Source of the DNA: Sipunculus nudus
Lineage: Eukaryota > Annelida > Sipuncula > Golfingiida > Sipunculidae
Assembly: GCA_026874595.1 (NCBI GenBank)
Contig: CM049310.1
Location: forward strand, 89,227,556-89,291,555
Length of the DNA: 64,000 nt
Direction of reading: 5' to 3'
The position numbers were made by a program, and so were the translations under genes. Positions 13,701-25,332 of this stretch are shown one piece after another; position 1 is the stretch's first letter, and the number at the start of each line of letters is the position of its first letter. The notes below the pieces were generated by a model. The model saw only the letters and a list, made by a program, of their open reading frames with translations. It did no database searches and was not told where the DNA came from.

Positions 13701-14848
13701 GTACTTATTAACATATTTAAAATGATATGCTGCAGCAAGTCGCACTGGCTAAAGAATTTGAGACACTCGTGAAAGCAGATAAACGGTTCGAGGTAACGAA
13801 TGACGTCATCATGGGACTGGTGTGTTTTCGACTGAAGGTATCTCTTTCCCCATCTTTCTTTTTTTCAGATTTAAGTATCGAATACTGAAAATATGAATAA
13901 CAATTGGGGTAGGCGCTTAATTAATAAAACGCCTCAATGAAACTAATGGGCACAAGCTTAAATATTTATGAAATATTTCATTGAAGAACGAAGGATCTTT
14001 TGTTCTGATTTTACAGGCACTAAAATGACACTAGATAACCAGTAAACCAATCCTTACTCCATAAAAAATCCAAAGCATTTTCCCCATATGTTTATATTTT
14101 TTTAAACTATATATTTTATGTTTGAGGTAATAGCCTCTTTTTTAATGTTAGCCTAACTGAGTATATATTCATCTGCAGAATTCCATTCCGGTTTCGGACT
14201 CCCTGACAGGGCAGTATCACACGCTTCCTCCCATTTTATATCCCGGTGTTAACCTGGCCCGATGACTATTGCACCTGCGGTGTGTAATTGTCCCCATTGC
14301 TGGGTCATACCACGGAGGTACCCCCGAAAGGCGCATGTGTTTGTGAGTGAATCACGGCCGTTGGGCACGGCCTTCGCATTTAGCCTGCAGGGCGCTCAAC
14401 CGGGATGGGGGCCGACCGTGAAGAATCTCATCGCCTCGGCTGAGATTCGAAATCACTATCTCCCGGTTTTGAGTCCTGACCTCTACCCTTTAAATAAAAG
14501 GGTTTTTAAATAAAATGCCTTTATATAAAACATACTGAAATTTGTTTATTTAAAGTATCTTTTTATATTGGACACAGTATTTGTTTTATACATAATTAAT
14601 TCCGATTGAGTGTTTAGTTATCTTTTTGGCAGGGAGTATCAAACGAAATCAACGAACGGCTGCTGAAGAGGATAAACCAAGATGGCCGAATCCACATGGT
14701 TGCATCGGCTGGAAAAGGGGTGTATTATCTTCGCTTCGCTGTTTGTGCAAACAAGACGCAATCAGAAGATATTCAGTTTGCTTGGAGCGTGATCACTGAA
14801 ATATCATCTAAGGTCATGAGAGAACAAGGCTTGGATAATAGAAAATAA
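5036..14848 (+). CDS. DDC: Aromatic-L-amino-acid decarboxylase (group II PLP decarboxylase), 12 exons
   Basis: Exons: 5036-5236, 5944-6057, 6444-6557, 8417-8551, 9215-9358, 9647-9713, 9991-10092, 10510-10570, 11585-11675, 12318-12416, 13736-13837, 14633-14848. The total is 1446 nt, giving 481 aa, the usual family length (human DDC 480). The family removes the carboxyl group from DOPA, 5-HTP, tyrosine or similar amino acids in the cytosol to make amine transmitters. Visible landmarks: N-terminal [39 protein letters not shown] (His190, equivalent of human His192), HVDAAYAG (Asp269), PHKW (Lys301, the PLP Schiff-base lysine) and the mobile-loop DPEYLKH (Tyr330, equivalent of human Tyr332). All splice phases agree. 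The donor of exon 7 (C/GTTTGG) is weak, and the joined codon reads His where relatives have Asp. Asn before PHKW is Gly. An AATAAA overlaps the stop codon (14844-14849). Substrate cannot be read from sequence; tyrosine or histidine preference is less likely but open. Confidence 0.95.
6536..8310 (+). repeat. 32-bp minisatellite built from the exon-3/intron-3 junction of the decarboxylase gene
   Basis: About 50-55 tandem copies of a 32-bp unit. A typical unit is AAAGGAGGTGGAGTCATACAG followed by GTCAGTGTGGC. The first part is identical to the last seven codons of exon 3 (KGGGVIQ) and the second part is the intron-3 donor, so the array starts inside the exon and runs through the intron. Variants include a 29-bp unit ending GGTGGAATAAAG. 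Six-unit blocks of about 189-190 bp recur, for example at 6831, 7020, 7271, 7460 and 7650, so there is a higher-order repeat. Units decay after about 7940. Because 32 is not a multiple of 3, open frames crossing the array are repeat artefacts and are not listed as genes. Confidence 0.95.
10715..10789. repeat. (TA)n microsatellite in a decarboxylase intron
   Basis: TA run that becomes TATACT-interrupted at its right end. Confidence 0.95.
12945..13530. repeat. Short diverged tandem repeats in a decarboxylase intron
   Basis: Three roughly 32-bp units of the type CAGGTCAAAAGTTCACTCGG lie at about 13030-13130. ATATCAGCCTGAAATTGGGC occurs twice about 86 bp apart, near 13345 and 13431, each followed by a TCGTATAC block. 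Confidence 0.55.
14180..14510 (-). repeat. GC-rich interspersed repeat, possible SINE, in the last decarboxylase intron
   Basis: This block is much more GC-rich than the flanking intron. On the minus strand it begins AAAGGGTAGAGGTCAGGACT and contains GTGATTTCGAATCTC, which resembles a degenerate B box. No target-site duplication was identified. Confidence 0.3.
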
Positions 14849-16329
14849 AACTGCATAATGCACAGTTAAACCTGGCGGTCGTCTAAGTGAGGTCTTATAT
14901 AAAGAGCAAGAACTTATCGGGACCAAAAATAGTGGGTCGTTATTTTATGGTGGTCGCTAAACCGAGATGATCGTTAGGCGAGGTTTTACTCTAATTAATG
15001 ATATTGTGTTCTGTTGTAAATTCATAAAAATGTTTAATTCCTTTATGAAAAAAAATTAAGTAATGGTTAATATAATTGATCACTACGTATTTTGAAAAAT
15101 ATTCTCTTAATAACATCACAATGGAATGCATTGAAACATATGTTGACACTCCCGGATTGATGTTTATTAGCAAAACATATACAGTTATCATATACAGGCA
15201 TGTATTTATATCGTTTTGGGATTTGAATGATAAGATTTATGCAATGTCACCTGGAAACTTATTGAGAACATGGTAAACATTTGTGGACGAGTTTGACGGA
15301 CAAAAAGGTGAATGAATGAATGCAGAAATGTTTAAAAAAACTTGTTTAGATTAGTATTTTTTTTTTGCAAGAAAACAAATTTTGTGGTGACGTTTCATTT
15401 TATGATCCTTTGGTTTTTGTACTACCGTTATTGACCTATCACGTGATCACGTGTACTTGATAGGTTGTGAATGGTTATAGCCGACTCTAAAATAGGTATC
15501 AAATGGACCTCAGGTTGCTTTAAGTGTCAAGTTTCTTGGTACCCAGGGTTCTTACAATACAGGATTCCAGCACACTATTGCAATATGAACGTCCGTAAGA
15601 GCTTCAGACTGTTCCGCTTACGTTGATATATTCACCCTTAATTATGATTACAGATTTGTGACCCTAGTGCCCTCCTGTTAATGTCAACCCTATCCGACAT
15701 CGCACTAGCCATGACTATTGGCAGGGGGAAAATCTCCAGGAACACTGTATTTCACGAAATTTAGGATATGTTGTGTAAAAAAATCATGTGACCCAAATTA
15801 GGCCTCCCAATAGGCCACTGCGCAATAGCGTTGAACGAAGTACAAACAGCGTTCAAGAATCCAATTTAATTCATTATTTTATGACAGTTAATTTACACAT
15901 TTGCCGCAAATTAATCATGTATTAAAACCTTCACTATGCGACACGGGATTTGTAAACCGTCCTCAATCTTCTGGCCACACATGATTGCCGCTAGGTCTAG
16001 AATGCGCGGGCGTGGTCTACAATTCACACAGGCACGTAACTTGACTTTTTACTTAAACGGTCAGCGCTAATATTTTAATATTTGCGTTAGGTCAGCTACA
16101 AAAAATGAGATCTTTAGTCCTTTTGTGCTCTAAATTGAACTATTCAACAACTTAACACCCATTATGCCTTCATATCATACGTCTGTAAGGCTATATTATT
16201 TATGGTTCCGCAATATATCCGCGCAGCACAAAGTCATTCAATTTGAACTATTCCATAAAGTATTCCACGGAAGTCTAATTTTGTGGGAAATGTTGCAAAA
16301 CTGTAGATAAATTGTGGTTAAATGAGGAA
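14849..16329. other. Spacer 3' of the decarboxylase gene
   Basis: No coding sequence is supported. It contains the palindromic E-box site and otherwise unremarkable AT-rich sequence. Confidence 0.5.
15435..15464. promoter_or_regulatory. Palindrome with two E-boxes
   Basis: CACGTGATCACGTG (15440-15453) is a perfect palindrome containing two CACGTG E-boxes. It sits inside a wider inverted repeat, CCTATCA...TGATAGG. It could bind bHLH factors, but no adjacent gene start is evident, so function is speculative. Confidence 0.3.
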
Positions 16330-17600
16330 ATGGGTCCTCAAATCCTTAATATCAGTTTTAGAAAGTAGCAGAATTTTATATTTGTCAGGTTGATTGAACG
16401 AATTTGAGCTTTATCTTAGATTCATGTTCACTAACAGGCACGACTGTGTAGCCAGGGGACTAGTCTGCGTCCCTTTGGAAGATATTCATGTATATTTTTG
16501 GAAGAATGCTTCATTATGTGGTGATTTCACCTTAAGTAAATCATTAGCAAAACGAAAGCATAGAGTAAGTTAAGGAATTATGTCTTCATACATGCTTTTT
16601 GCAACCATTTTCTGAATAAATAATGTATTATTGGACCTCATGGGAGTCTCATTTTGGTCCCCTTAATCCATAATGTCCCTTTTAGAAATATCAGAATTAT
16701 ACATTTTTTATTTTGATTGAATGAATTTGCCTTTTATTTGAGATTCATGTTCACTTACAGGAATTATTGTGTAGCAAGTAAACTAGTCTGCGTCCCTATA
16801 GGTCATATTCGTGCGTATATGTAGGAAAATGCTGAGTTCCTGTGGTGTTTTCACAGTAAGCAAATAATAAACAAAGCGTAAGCAAAGTGTAAGCAAGTGA
16901 ATTATGTCTTTATAAATGCCTTTCGCGACCATCTTCTGTAAAATAATGTACTTTTCGACATTCCAAGAAACTAATTATGTCGGAACTGGTTCAAAACTGT
17001 AGATAAATTGCGGTCAAATGAGAAAATGCCCCCGAAATCCATAATATCAAATTTTTTAAAGCAGAAGAATTTATATTTGTGATTTTGATTAAACGATTTT
17101 GCCCTTTATTTTTATATTTATGTTAACTAACAGAAATTATTATGTAGCAAGGGAACTTGTCTGCGTTCCTATACATTATATTCGTATGTATTTGTAATGG
17201 AATGCTTAGTTTCTGTGTTTTTTACCGTAAGCAAAGCATAAGCATCGCGTATAAGCAAAGTGTAAGTAAAGGAATTATGTCTTTATAAAGCTTTTTCGAC
17301 CATTTTCTGAAGGAATAATGTATATTGGACTCCTCTCGATTTCCATATATGTCGGACATTGTACAAAACTGTAGATAAATTGAGGACAAATGAGAGAAAG
17401 GGTCCATAAAAATCCATAATATCCCTTTTAGAAAGTAGCAGGGTTATACATTTTCGATTTTGATTGAACGATTTTGCCTTTTATTTTAAGATTCATGTTC
17501 ACTAACAGGCAATATTGTGTAGCCAGGGAACTAGTTTGCGTCCCTATAATTTATATTTGTATGTATTTGTAGGAAAATGCTTAGACCCCAAAAAGTTGAG
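16330..17600. repeat. Tandem array of about 330-370-bp units (about 3.5 copies)
   Basis: The block AATCCATAATATCCCTTTTA (with variants) recurs at about 16339, 16668, 17037 and 17408. Each copy is followed by a GATTCATGTTCACTAACAGG-type block, a GTCTGCGTCCCTAT-type block and ATTATGTCTT. It is non-coding and diverged. Confidence 0.8.
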
Positions 17601-18106
17601 AGATATACACAATGTTTACAGTAGTATAAGACAGAGGTTACACTTTTACATTTATTACAAAGTACAAACTATGATGTGTGTAAATTATTGCAAAAAGCTA
17701 AGTAAAGAAACATAGCAGCTTAAAGCCCCCTTCCCATTTCCACTTATGCCGAACTGCCACGCACTGACATCAAAATACTTCGTAGAGAAGTCGTAGTGGT
17801 GTCGTAGGTGATGTCTTGGACATTGGCCAGTTCTCTTAGCCATGTCTTGAGCTCTTTGAATTCGTGGCTCTATTTTTGAAATGTCCAAAAATTAAGCTTT
17901 GTCGTCACGTGTCGCTGCAATGTCTTAACAGTTTCTTGGTGACTGGTGATTGGTAACTGCGCCAAGAATGATGAAGATTGACCACGACCCTGAAAAGCCA
18001 TTGACACGACAACAGCAAGAACCTGCAGAGGAACCAACTGGTCATTGCGCGGGAGTTTCTTCGTTTGGATCGTTCAACAGCATTTTCTTCTCACTGTTGC
18101 TTCATT

Positions 18107-19500
18107 ATGCCACCAAAAAGAAAGTAAAAGAGACAAAAGAATAGAACCAAGGTCAAGGTAAATTCTAACCATCCCACAGTAAATGAGGAAGTAGAGATGG
18201 ACGAGGTAGGGGACAACAGTGAGCATAATGCCCATATAAACCAAGGCTGCCAAGACAACCACCATAAGCAGGGGGCAGTGTTGACCTTAGCAACCAAAGT
18301 AAACATGGAAGTAAAATATACGCAGGCCGACCAGGAGGATGGTAACCCATAGCGACCAAAGAGGAAAAGGGCTCGTGTTCCTGCCTATCTGTTTACAGCT
18401 ATACAAGAAGTAGAAGTGGGCGAGTGGTTTCGTGAAAACGAATGTTTCTATAATAAGAAACTCAGATTTACAAAGACAGTCAGTTGGAAAAGCGGTTTAT
18501 AGAGGAGAAGGCAGCTAGTTTAGAGCCCCCGGTACCTGTAAATACCTGTTATTTTTTTCTATATTATAATTGACGGTGGTGACACTTGTCCGTTTTCACA
18601 CAACTGGCTGTAGTTATGGAAAGGAAGGATTTTGGACTGAACTGTCAGGAATCGTCACTAATTTTTTTTTTAATTTAACATTATATCCGACGCCGTCCAT
18701 CATAAACTACATGTACTACGCAAGAGAATTTATCAATATGCATTTATTTTAATGTTCGATGTTAAAATTTTTAAATGTACATAAGCCGAGTAACTTGTAT
18801 AAGAATTGGTGACAAAAAATTGTTTTGTCTGTATTTCTGAATTTAATTAAAATCCATTACTTTTGTGTAAATAATCTGCAATGATATTGTCTCCATATTG
18901 TAAAAATTATAAAGATTAAAGAGTTTCACTTTTTTTCTCGGAAAATAATACAACAGGTCTTGACAAAGACTGATGATTTAGTAAACTTTTGTTTTCATTA
19001 CCACCAGCATAAGACCTTTTCTGATGGTATAAGGATCTGATATGAGAAAATCACAGTGTTAATGCCGCATCAATGTCTGACACCCAGAAGTCCAGTCACG
19101 AGGAAGGAAGTGATAGTAAGATTACTACAGTATAAACGATACATGACAAAGCTGGTGATGAAACTCTCCAAGGACCAACCAAAGGCAAGGGAAACGATAA
19201 AGGGAGGAACAGGACGAACCAGAGGTCTACGTCCGGATCTGCTCAAGACATTGATGAAAAGAGAGCTACGGTAAGTAACAATTTTCTAAGATGTATAATG
19301 TCTATATGACATCCACTGTAAACATTAACTGTAAGAAGTTTATATGTAAGAGCTTGTCAAAGGACTGAATTTTGCATACCAATTTAAATATAATATCAAT
19401 TATTTTCAATAGTACTTTCATTCGTGTTGCAGCTCATTGAAAGGGCAGATAAGCTAGCTGAACTTAGGAGTCTCCCTCCCCAGTACAGAAACATGTAATA
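18107..19500 (+). pseudogene. Decayed MADF/Myb-SANT-like gene, possibly from a Harbinger-type transposon
   Basis: From ATG 18107 the frame reads MPPKRK, stop, KRQKNRTKVKV, then an acidic linker, a second stop near 18349 and RPKRKRARVPAYLFTAIQEV. It continues into GEWFRENECFYNKKLR. After a one-base shift near 18470 it reads YKDSQLEKRFIEEKAASLEP, like the DNA-binding MADF/Myb-SANT domain common in Harbinger-type Myb-like proteins. Exon-like stretches at about 19060-19270 (SDTQKSSHEEGSDSKITT in the matching frame) and 19433-19498 (QLIERADKLAELRSLPPQYR) may be its 3' exons. Two stops and one frameshift make it a pseudogene. The family call is by eye. Confidence 0.45.
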
Positions 19501-19603
19501 TACTGTGGATAAATTAATAATTTAACTGCTAGGGAAAAAAAAAACAAAATTAATTACGAATAATTTGGAAAAGAAATAGATAAAATAAGGGAAGTTACAG
19601 CTC

Positions 19604-19642
19604 ACCGGGGGGGGGGGGGGGGCCTCTCTGGATTCGCCACTG
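19604..19642. mobile_element. Solo end of a G-run TIR element
   Basis: A run of about 17 G is followed by CCTCTCTGGATTCGCCACTG, matching the right end of the 33113-33871 type of element. No partner end was identified nearby. It abuts the SINE that starts at about 19645. Confidence 0.5.
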
Positions 19643-19644
19643 CT

Positions 19645-19880
19645 TAAGGGGCCTGGACAGTCGAGGGGTAAAACGCTCGGCTCTCTCCGCTGGCGACCCG
19701 AGTTCGATCCGCGGTATGGCTATGAGAGTGGGTTGTAGATGCCCATCCAAGGCCGGTGGTTTTCTCCGAGTTCTCCGATTTCCTCCACCCATAGACTACC
19801 GAACGCCATCACCGGAGCCATGGAGAGTGGGATGATTAGTTATAATAGCTATTTGTATAATCCATGTAAAATAATAAGTT
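19645..19880 (+). mobile_element. tRNA-derived SINE
   Basis: The head resembles a tRNA (Ser/Leu type): GTCGAGGGGTAAAACGCTCG in the A-box area and GAGTTCGATCC as the B box at about 19689-19700. After it comes a conserved-looking body, GGTGGTTTTCTCCGAGTTCT then CCGATTTCCTCCACCC, reminiscent of invertebrate SINE central domains. The AT-rich 3' end is near 19880. It is transcribed by RNA polymerase III when active. Confidence 0.55.
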
Positions 19881-20176
19881 TATATATTAAGCTTATATTA
19901 AATCAAATGGAGAGCGCCACCTGGTAGCAGGATATGGAAGACATGTTTTGGAAACCCGGAGAAATAGGTATCGAAAATTGGTTAATATTACAGGAAATAA
20001 GAAGAGTTGAGAATCGAAATAGAGATTCTGTGAAAAAGAAAAGGCTATAGGAGCAGGGGACTATCAAAATAGGTTTTGACATTAATCCGTGCAGAGTTAG
20101 AATTGGCTGTTTCACGATACAAATCCGAAAATGTGCCGCCATTGTTGGCGGTATCGCAGTCTCGCGGATTGGCATT

Positions 20177-21082
20177 ATGGCAACAACGCGTTGCCTTGTG
20201 TTTCTGGCACTGCTGGTTTTACTGGCAGGGGACGTTGAGGCGAACCCAGGCCCCCCAAGAGGAAAGAAACAAACGACATTAAGTTTTTCCAACAAAGACA
20301 TATTAACCCTGAGGGACGAAATGAAAGAGTTGCACAAGACGGTCGAACATCTGAACAAAAGAGTCGCCTGCTTGGAGAGTGAAAATGGCCGCCTCCAGTA
20401 ACAGGTCACGCGAATGGAAGACCAGAGCAGAAGGGATAATTTAGTGTTCCATGGCATCCCAGAGAGCAGTCCAGACGGTAAGGAAACTTGGGAGACAAGT
20501 GAGTCTTTAGTGAGAGAGGTTATGAAGAAACAGTTGAATATAGAGGAGGCTGATAATGACAAGGACGGAGGGGTTTTGATTGAGCGGGCACATCGAATAA
20601 CACTCTCCAAGAAGAGGGGTCAGAGCAGGCAAGAAAACAGGCGGCCAAGGCCTATAATTGTTAAGTTCTCGAGGTGGAAACATAGGCAGAAGATTTGGGA
20701 AAGAGCTAAAGAGATATTAAAGAGGGGAGATTCCATCAAGGTTAAGGAGGATTTTTCAGGAAAGGTGCGGTTTGCTCGTGGGAAACTCGGAGAAGTGATG
20801 GTTAAATACAGGCAGAAAGATCAGAAAGCAGTGCTGAAATTTGATAAATTGGTAACCGATGAAGGAACATTTAAGTATTTCGAAAAAACAGGAATTTTCA
20901 AATGCTTAACTGATGGTGAATCCTATAGATTTGATGATACTGGGTCGCGCCTGGTGCCGGTTGATGATAAGGAATTAGATGAGGAGAATGAAATCCAGTT
21001 GGGAAATGATGATGTGTTTGTGGGTGATGAGGCAGACAGCAAGCCAGGCAGAGGAAGCAGCAGATCAAGATGTGAACAGTGA
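20177..21082 (+). pseudogene. LINE ORF1 with N-terminal 2A peptide, coiled coil and RRM-like region; one in-frame stop
   Basis: About 301 codons in one frame, interrupted once by TAA at 20399-20401 just before QVTRMEDQSRRDNLVFHGIP. Residues 1-26 read MATTRCLVFLALLVLLAG then DVEANPGP: a hydrophobic, signal-like stretch ending in a canonical 2A ribosome-skipping motif (residues 18-26, 20228-20254). Residues about 40-75 form a charged coiled coil (DEMKELHKTVEHLNKRVACL). After the stop comes a region like the RNA-binding domain of L1-type ORF1 proteins (RRDNLVFHGIPES, then RPIIVKFSRWKHRQKIW), then an acidic tail. ORF1 proteins coat the element RNA. 2A at the N terminus of LINE proteins is known from other invertebrates; its presence here is directly visible. 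Confidence 0.88.
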
Positions 21083-21095
21083 GAGAGAATAGGGA

Positions 21096-24000
21096 GTGGG
21101 CCATGGTCCAGATACAGGGAGAAGGCTTGTGAAGTATGATATACTATGCTGGAATATTAATGGACTATCGTGCAATCTAAGGAATGTAGATTTAGTAAAT
21201 TATGTGAGTAATTTTGAAATAATTTTTGTCGAGACTTGGATAGAAAATGTAGATAAACTTTTAAACTGGTTACCAGATCATACTTGTTTTGCAAAGACAG
21301 CAACCAGACTGAGTAAACATGGAAGAGCAGCAGGAGGAGTTGTTGTGTATATTAAAGATATAATAAGTAGTGGCGTCAAGCAATTAAGAGTAAATTGTAA
21401 GTTTGCTATATTTCTATTGTTTGACAAGGAATACTTTACATTTGATAAACATGTTTTGTTTTGTTGTGTTTACTTGCAGCCTGAAGGATCAAAGATTTAT
21501 GATCATTATGGTGAACATGATGGTATGTTATTATTGCAAAGTGAAATTTGTGATGTCTTAATGGAATACAATAATGACTTGTATATCATGCTTATGGGTG
21601 ATTTAAATGCCAGAACAGGTGATATAATTATTTATATTATTAATGGTGACACATCATATGTTCCACTTTATGATGCATATCCAAGTGATTACTTCTGTAA
21701 ACCTAGAAAGAACAAAGACCAGGAAATAAACCGGTTTGGTTTGAATATGATAGAACTGTGTAAAATTATTAATTGTCATATATTGAATGGGAGAACCGCT
21801 ACTGATAAAAATGGTGAATTTACATATATCAGAAAATGGCTGTAGTGCAGTGGACTACTGTGTAATGTCAACTGAACTATTTGATTATGAACCCGACTTG
21901 GAAATTTTATTACCTGAAGTGGCTACAGTTGAATCAGATCATATGCCAGTTAAAGTCACAATTAATGCAATGTATTCTAATGCAAAAGATATTGGTGAGA
22001 TAACTTCAACTGTGCATACGTATATTCGGGTTTATTGGTCTGATGAATATAAAGAGGAATTTAAACAAAACTTGCACAAACCTGAAACTATTGAAGAAAT
22101 AAATGATGTATATGTAAGATTAGAAAATGGTGAAGTTGACCAAGCGGTAGCTATGTTAGAAAGTATTTAATGTACAAGTGCTGGTCAAATGTATAAGAAA
22201 AGTAAGGTAGCAAAAAACATTACAGGAGTACCTCGGTGGGATGAAGAATTATATGTGTTAAAACAGAATAGAAATAAAAGATTGAGAGTATATAGAAAAA
22301 ACAGAAATAAAGTAGATTTGGATGAGTATCTGAGGTTAAAGAAGAATTTTAGAGAGTTATTCAAGGAAAAGAAGTATCTATATGAAAATAAAAATTATAA
22401 TAAGTTGTTAAAATCCAGTAAAGATCCTGCAGAGTTCTGGAAAACAGTGAAACAAATAAATTCAACAGGAAGTAAGAGTTGTAATGTTATCAAGCCAATT
22501 CAATGGTATGAGCATTTTAAACAATTACTAAATGAAGAGAACCCGGTGTGTATAGAAGAAACTGAAATGGTGACTCAATATTGAAATGAGCATAATGTAA
22601 ACTGTGACTTGTGTAACATAAATGTACCTAATGATCTAAATACTGAAATAACAACTTCTGAAATTGTTGACAGTATAAAATCATTAAAAAGTGGTAAAGC
22701 ACCTGGCATTGATGGTGTGGTCGTTGAACTGTATAAAAATGGCACCAATTCATTAGTTCAGGTATTGAAGAAAATGTTTAATTGTATTATGGATAAAGGA
22801 TCATTTCCATTAAAATGGAGCCATGCTGTGTTGGTACCATTGTATAAAGGAGGGTCATATTCGGACGTGAATAATTATAGAGGTATATCCTTACTGAGTG
22901 TTACTTCAAAAATATTTACAAGAATTTTAAATAATCGCCTTGTCAAATGGGCAGAAGAAAATGACAAATTTTATGAAGAACAAGCAGGATATAGACAGAA
23001 TCGTAGTACGATAGATCATATATTTTCATTGTACAGTGTTGTGCAGAAGTATGTTACAAGAGAAAAAGGTCGGTGCTACTGTTTATTTGTCGACTTCAGC
23101 AAAGCGTTTGACCGAATATCGCATAGTCTTCTTTGGTATAGGCTGATGAATATAGGCTTACATGGAAAAATGGCAGCTGTGCTCCGTACAATGTATAGAA
23201 ACTTAAAATCCTGTATTAAAACATCAGATGCTCTGACAGAGTCATTTGAATGCTTGGTAGGAACACGGCAAAGCTGTATGGTCAGCCCGTTCATGTTTGT
23301 GATGTTTATGAATGAATTAATTGAAGAACTAAAAATGTCACCATGCCAGGGTATATATATAAATGAGAACTGTATCAATCTGCAGTTGATGTTATATGCA
23401 GATGATATTGTAATTATGGCAGACATTGTTGGACACTTACAAAAACAAATAGAGATATTAGAGCTTTTTTGCTCCAGGTGGGGCATGGTAGTGAACTTGG
23501 TGAAAACAAAAGCAGTAGTATTCAGAAGGGGAGGCATATGTAGAAAGGATGAAAGATGGTTTTATGGTGGGAAAGAAATTGTAGTTACTCCAAGCTATAA
23601 ATATCTTGGAATAATGTTTTCTAGCAGATTATCATGGAACTTAGCACATTGCACTTTGTCAACACAAGCAGAGAAGGCATTGAATAGAATATATAGTATA
23701 CAGTATAAATGTAATGGGTTGCCACCTGAAACTGCTGTTGAATTTGTTTAATAAAATTGGTGTACCAATCTTAACATATGGAGTTGAAATATGGGGTTAT
23801 AATAAAATTGAAACCATAGAACGTGTACAAATTAAATTCTGCAAACGTATTTTGGGAGTAAATAGTACATGTACAAATGCAGCAGTGTTAGGAGAGTTAG
23901 GAATGTTCCCACTGTATTGTATATATTATGTGAAATGCATTAAATACTGGTTACTTATACAGGAAATGGAAGCCAGCAGAATTCCTAAAAATTGTTATTT

Positions 24001-24607
24001 AAAAATGAAGGCACTAAGAGAATTAGGTAGAGTGACATGGGCTACAGCAGTTAAAACCTTATTATTTAGGTATGGCTTTGGTTATGTATGGTTATCACAG
24101 GGTGTGGGGAACAAAGAACAATTTTTAAATGAATTTAGTCAAAGAGTGAAGGATTGCTCAAATCAAGAATGGTCATCTGAAATTGGAAGCAGTAACAGGT
24201 TAAAATGGTATAGAGAATATAAAACTAGTGTAACACTAGGATAATATTTGAGTATTATTAAATCAAAGTTTCTGAGAATGCTGCTAGCTAGATTCAGATG
24301 TGCTAATTATAAATTAAGAATAGAGGAGGGCAAATATAATGGTGAGATGTTACAAGAGAGAATATATAGATATTGTGAAACAATTGGTATAATAGAAGTA
24401 GAAGATGAATGGCATTTTCTGATGAAATGTAAACAGTATCAAGATATCAGAGAACAATATTTGCCAGAACAATATTAGAAGAACCCTAGCAGTGAAACAT
24501 TTATTGAACTGATGAATGTTAAAAGAGAGGGTGTAGTAAAGAAATTGGCAATTTATCTTATGAAGGCAAGCAAAATACGAGAAAAGTATTTAGTGACCGA
24601 AGAGTAA
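21096..24607 (+). pseudogene. LINE ORF2: AP endonuclease and reverse transcriptase, broken
   Basis: The endonuclease begins DILCWNINGLSC and shows VETW, a GDLNARTGD motif and SDHMPVKV after a frameshift near 21838. The reverse transcriptase runs from about 22660 (SLKSGKAPGIDG) through NNYRGISLLSVTSKIF, FVDFSKAFDRISH and GTRQSCMVSPF to the catalytic LYADDIVIM near 23393-23420. It continues after a second frameshift near 23730 with PILTYGVEIWGYNK. The C terminus has a CCHC-like finger (YRYCETIG...EDEWHFLMKC). In-frame stops lie at 22168, 22582, 24242 and 24476. The Gly usual after RQ is Ser (RQSC). ORF2 protein nicks the target and copies the RNA in place; this copy cannot do so. Confidence 0.92.
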
Positions 24608-25332
24608 TATATAACAGCACAGACTATATAATGTCAATATGATATGTTACATATATGATATGTTGAAAGTGTTATTCTACCAATAGGGTGGTATAGATGT
24701 TTATACATATGAAAAAAAAGAAGAAAAAATGGTACTTTGAAATGTGTTATGTAAAATCATAACAGGAACAATGTACTTGAATGTACCGTTGACGAAAGAC
24801 TGTATTATGGGCCAGAGGCCTTGAACTACAATAAATATTATTATTATTATATTATTATTATTAATATTATTATTAAATCAAATTTTTACATGACAAAATT
24901 TTATTTATGTTATGCCATATTTTAAATATATTGTACATAGAGTTAGCTGAACAAGAGAATTTTAATAGGACTGGCACCCGATATGAATTAATTTATTGAA
25001 TAAAAGAAAAATAATGATGTTTATGGTACATCTTATATACTATCAAATTTGGTGATAATTTTAATACATTAAGGAGAATAATGAGAAACTTTGACGTGCA
25101 TGCTATGACAACATAAATAGACAAACACATATACACACGTTAGTTACGACAGTTTTACTCTCGGGCATTTTGCAGATCAGATGACTTCCAAAAAAAAAAA
25201 TGATACGAGAGCGCATGGTAAATCATTAAAACGAATGTTAACCATCTAACATAAGCAGTCGTCGAGCAGTCGTTATAGAAAGCACTATATATAAAACAAC
25301 CCCTTTTTTTGCAAGTGTCCCATTACGTCACG

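Larger units (their letters stand above)
19909..24870 (+). mobile_element. Full-length APE-type non-LTR retrotransposon (LINE) with 13-bp target-site duplication
   Basis: The element carries a 5'UTR (19909-20176), ORF1 (20177-21082), ORF2 (about 21096-24607), a 3'UTR and an ATT-rich tail (24833-24870). It is flanked by the direct repeat TATTAAATCAAAT at 19896-19908 and 24871-24883; part of the 3' copy could overlap the ATT-rich tail. The 3'UTR holds the small hairpin GGCCAGAGGCC (24810-24820) just before AATAAA, shared with the second LINE at 29117-31595. Both ORFs are broken by stops and frameshifts, so this copy is not autonomous. The clade is not assigned; CR1, L2, Ingi or a relative is possible. 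Confidence 0.92.

Noticed and set aside
19595-19792. Minus-strand open frame with a Pro-rich end
   Set aside because: It spans a G run, a TIR-element end and a SINE; no protein features.
23076-23537. Minus-strand open frame of 153 codons
   Set aside because: Antisense shadow of the LINE reverse transcriptase.
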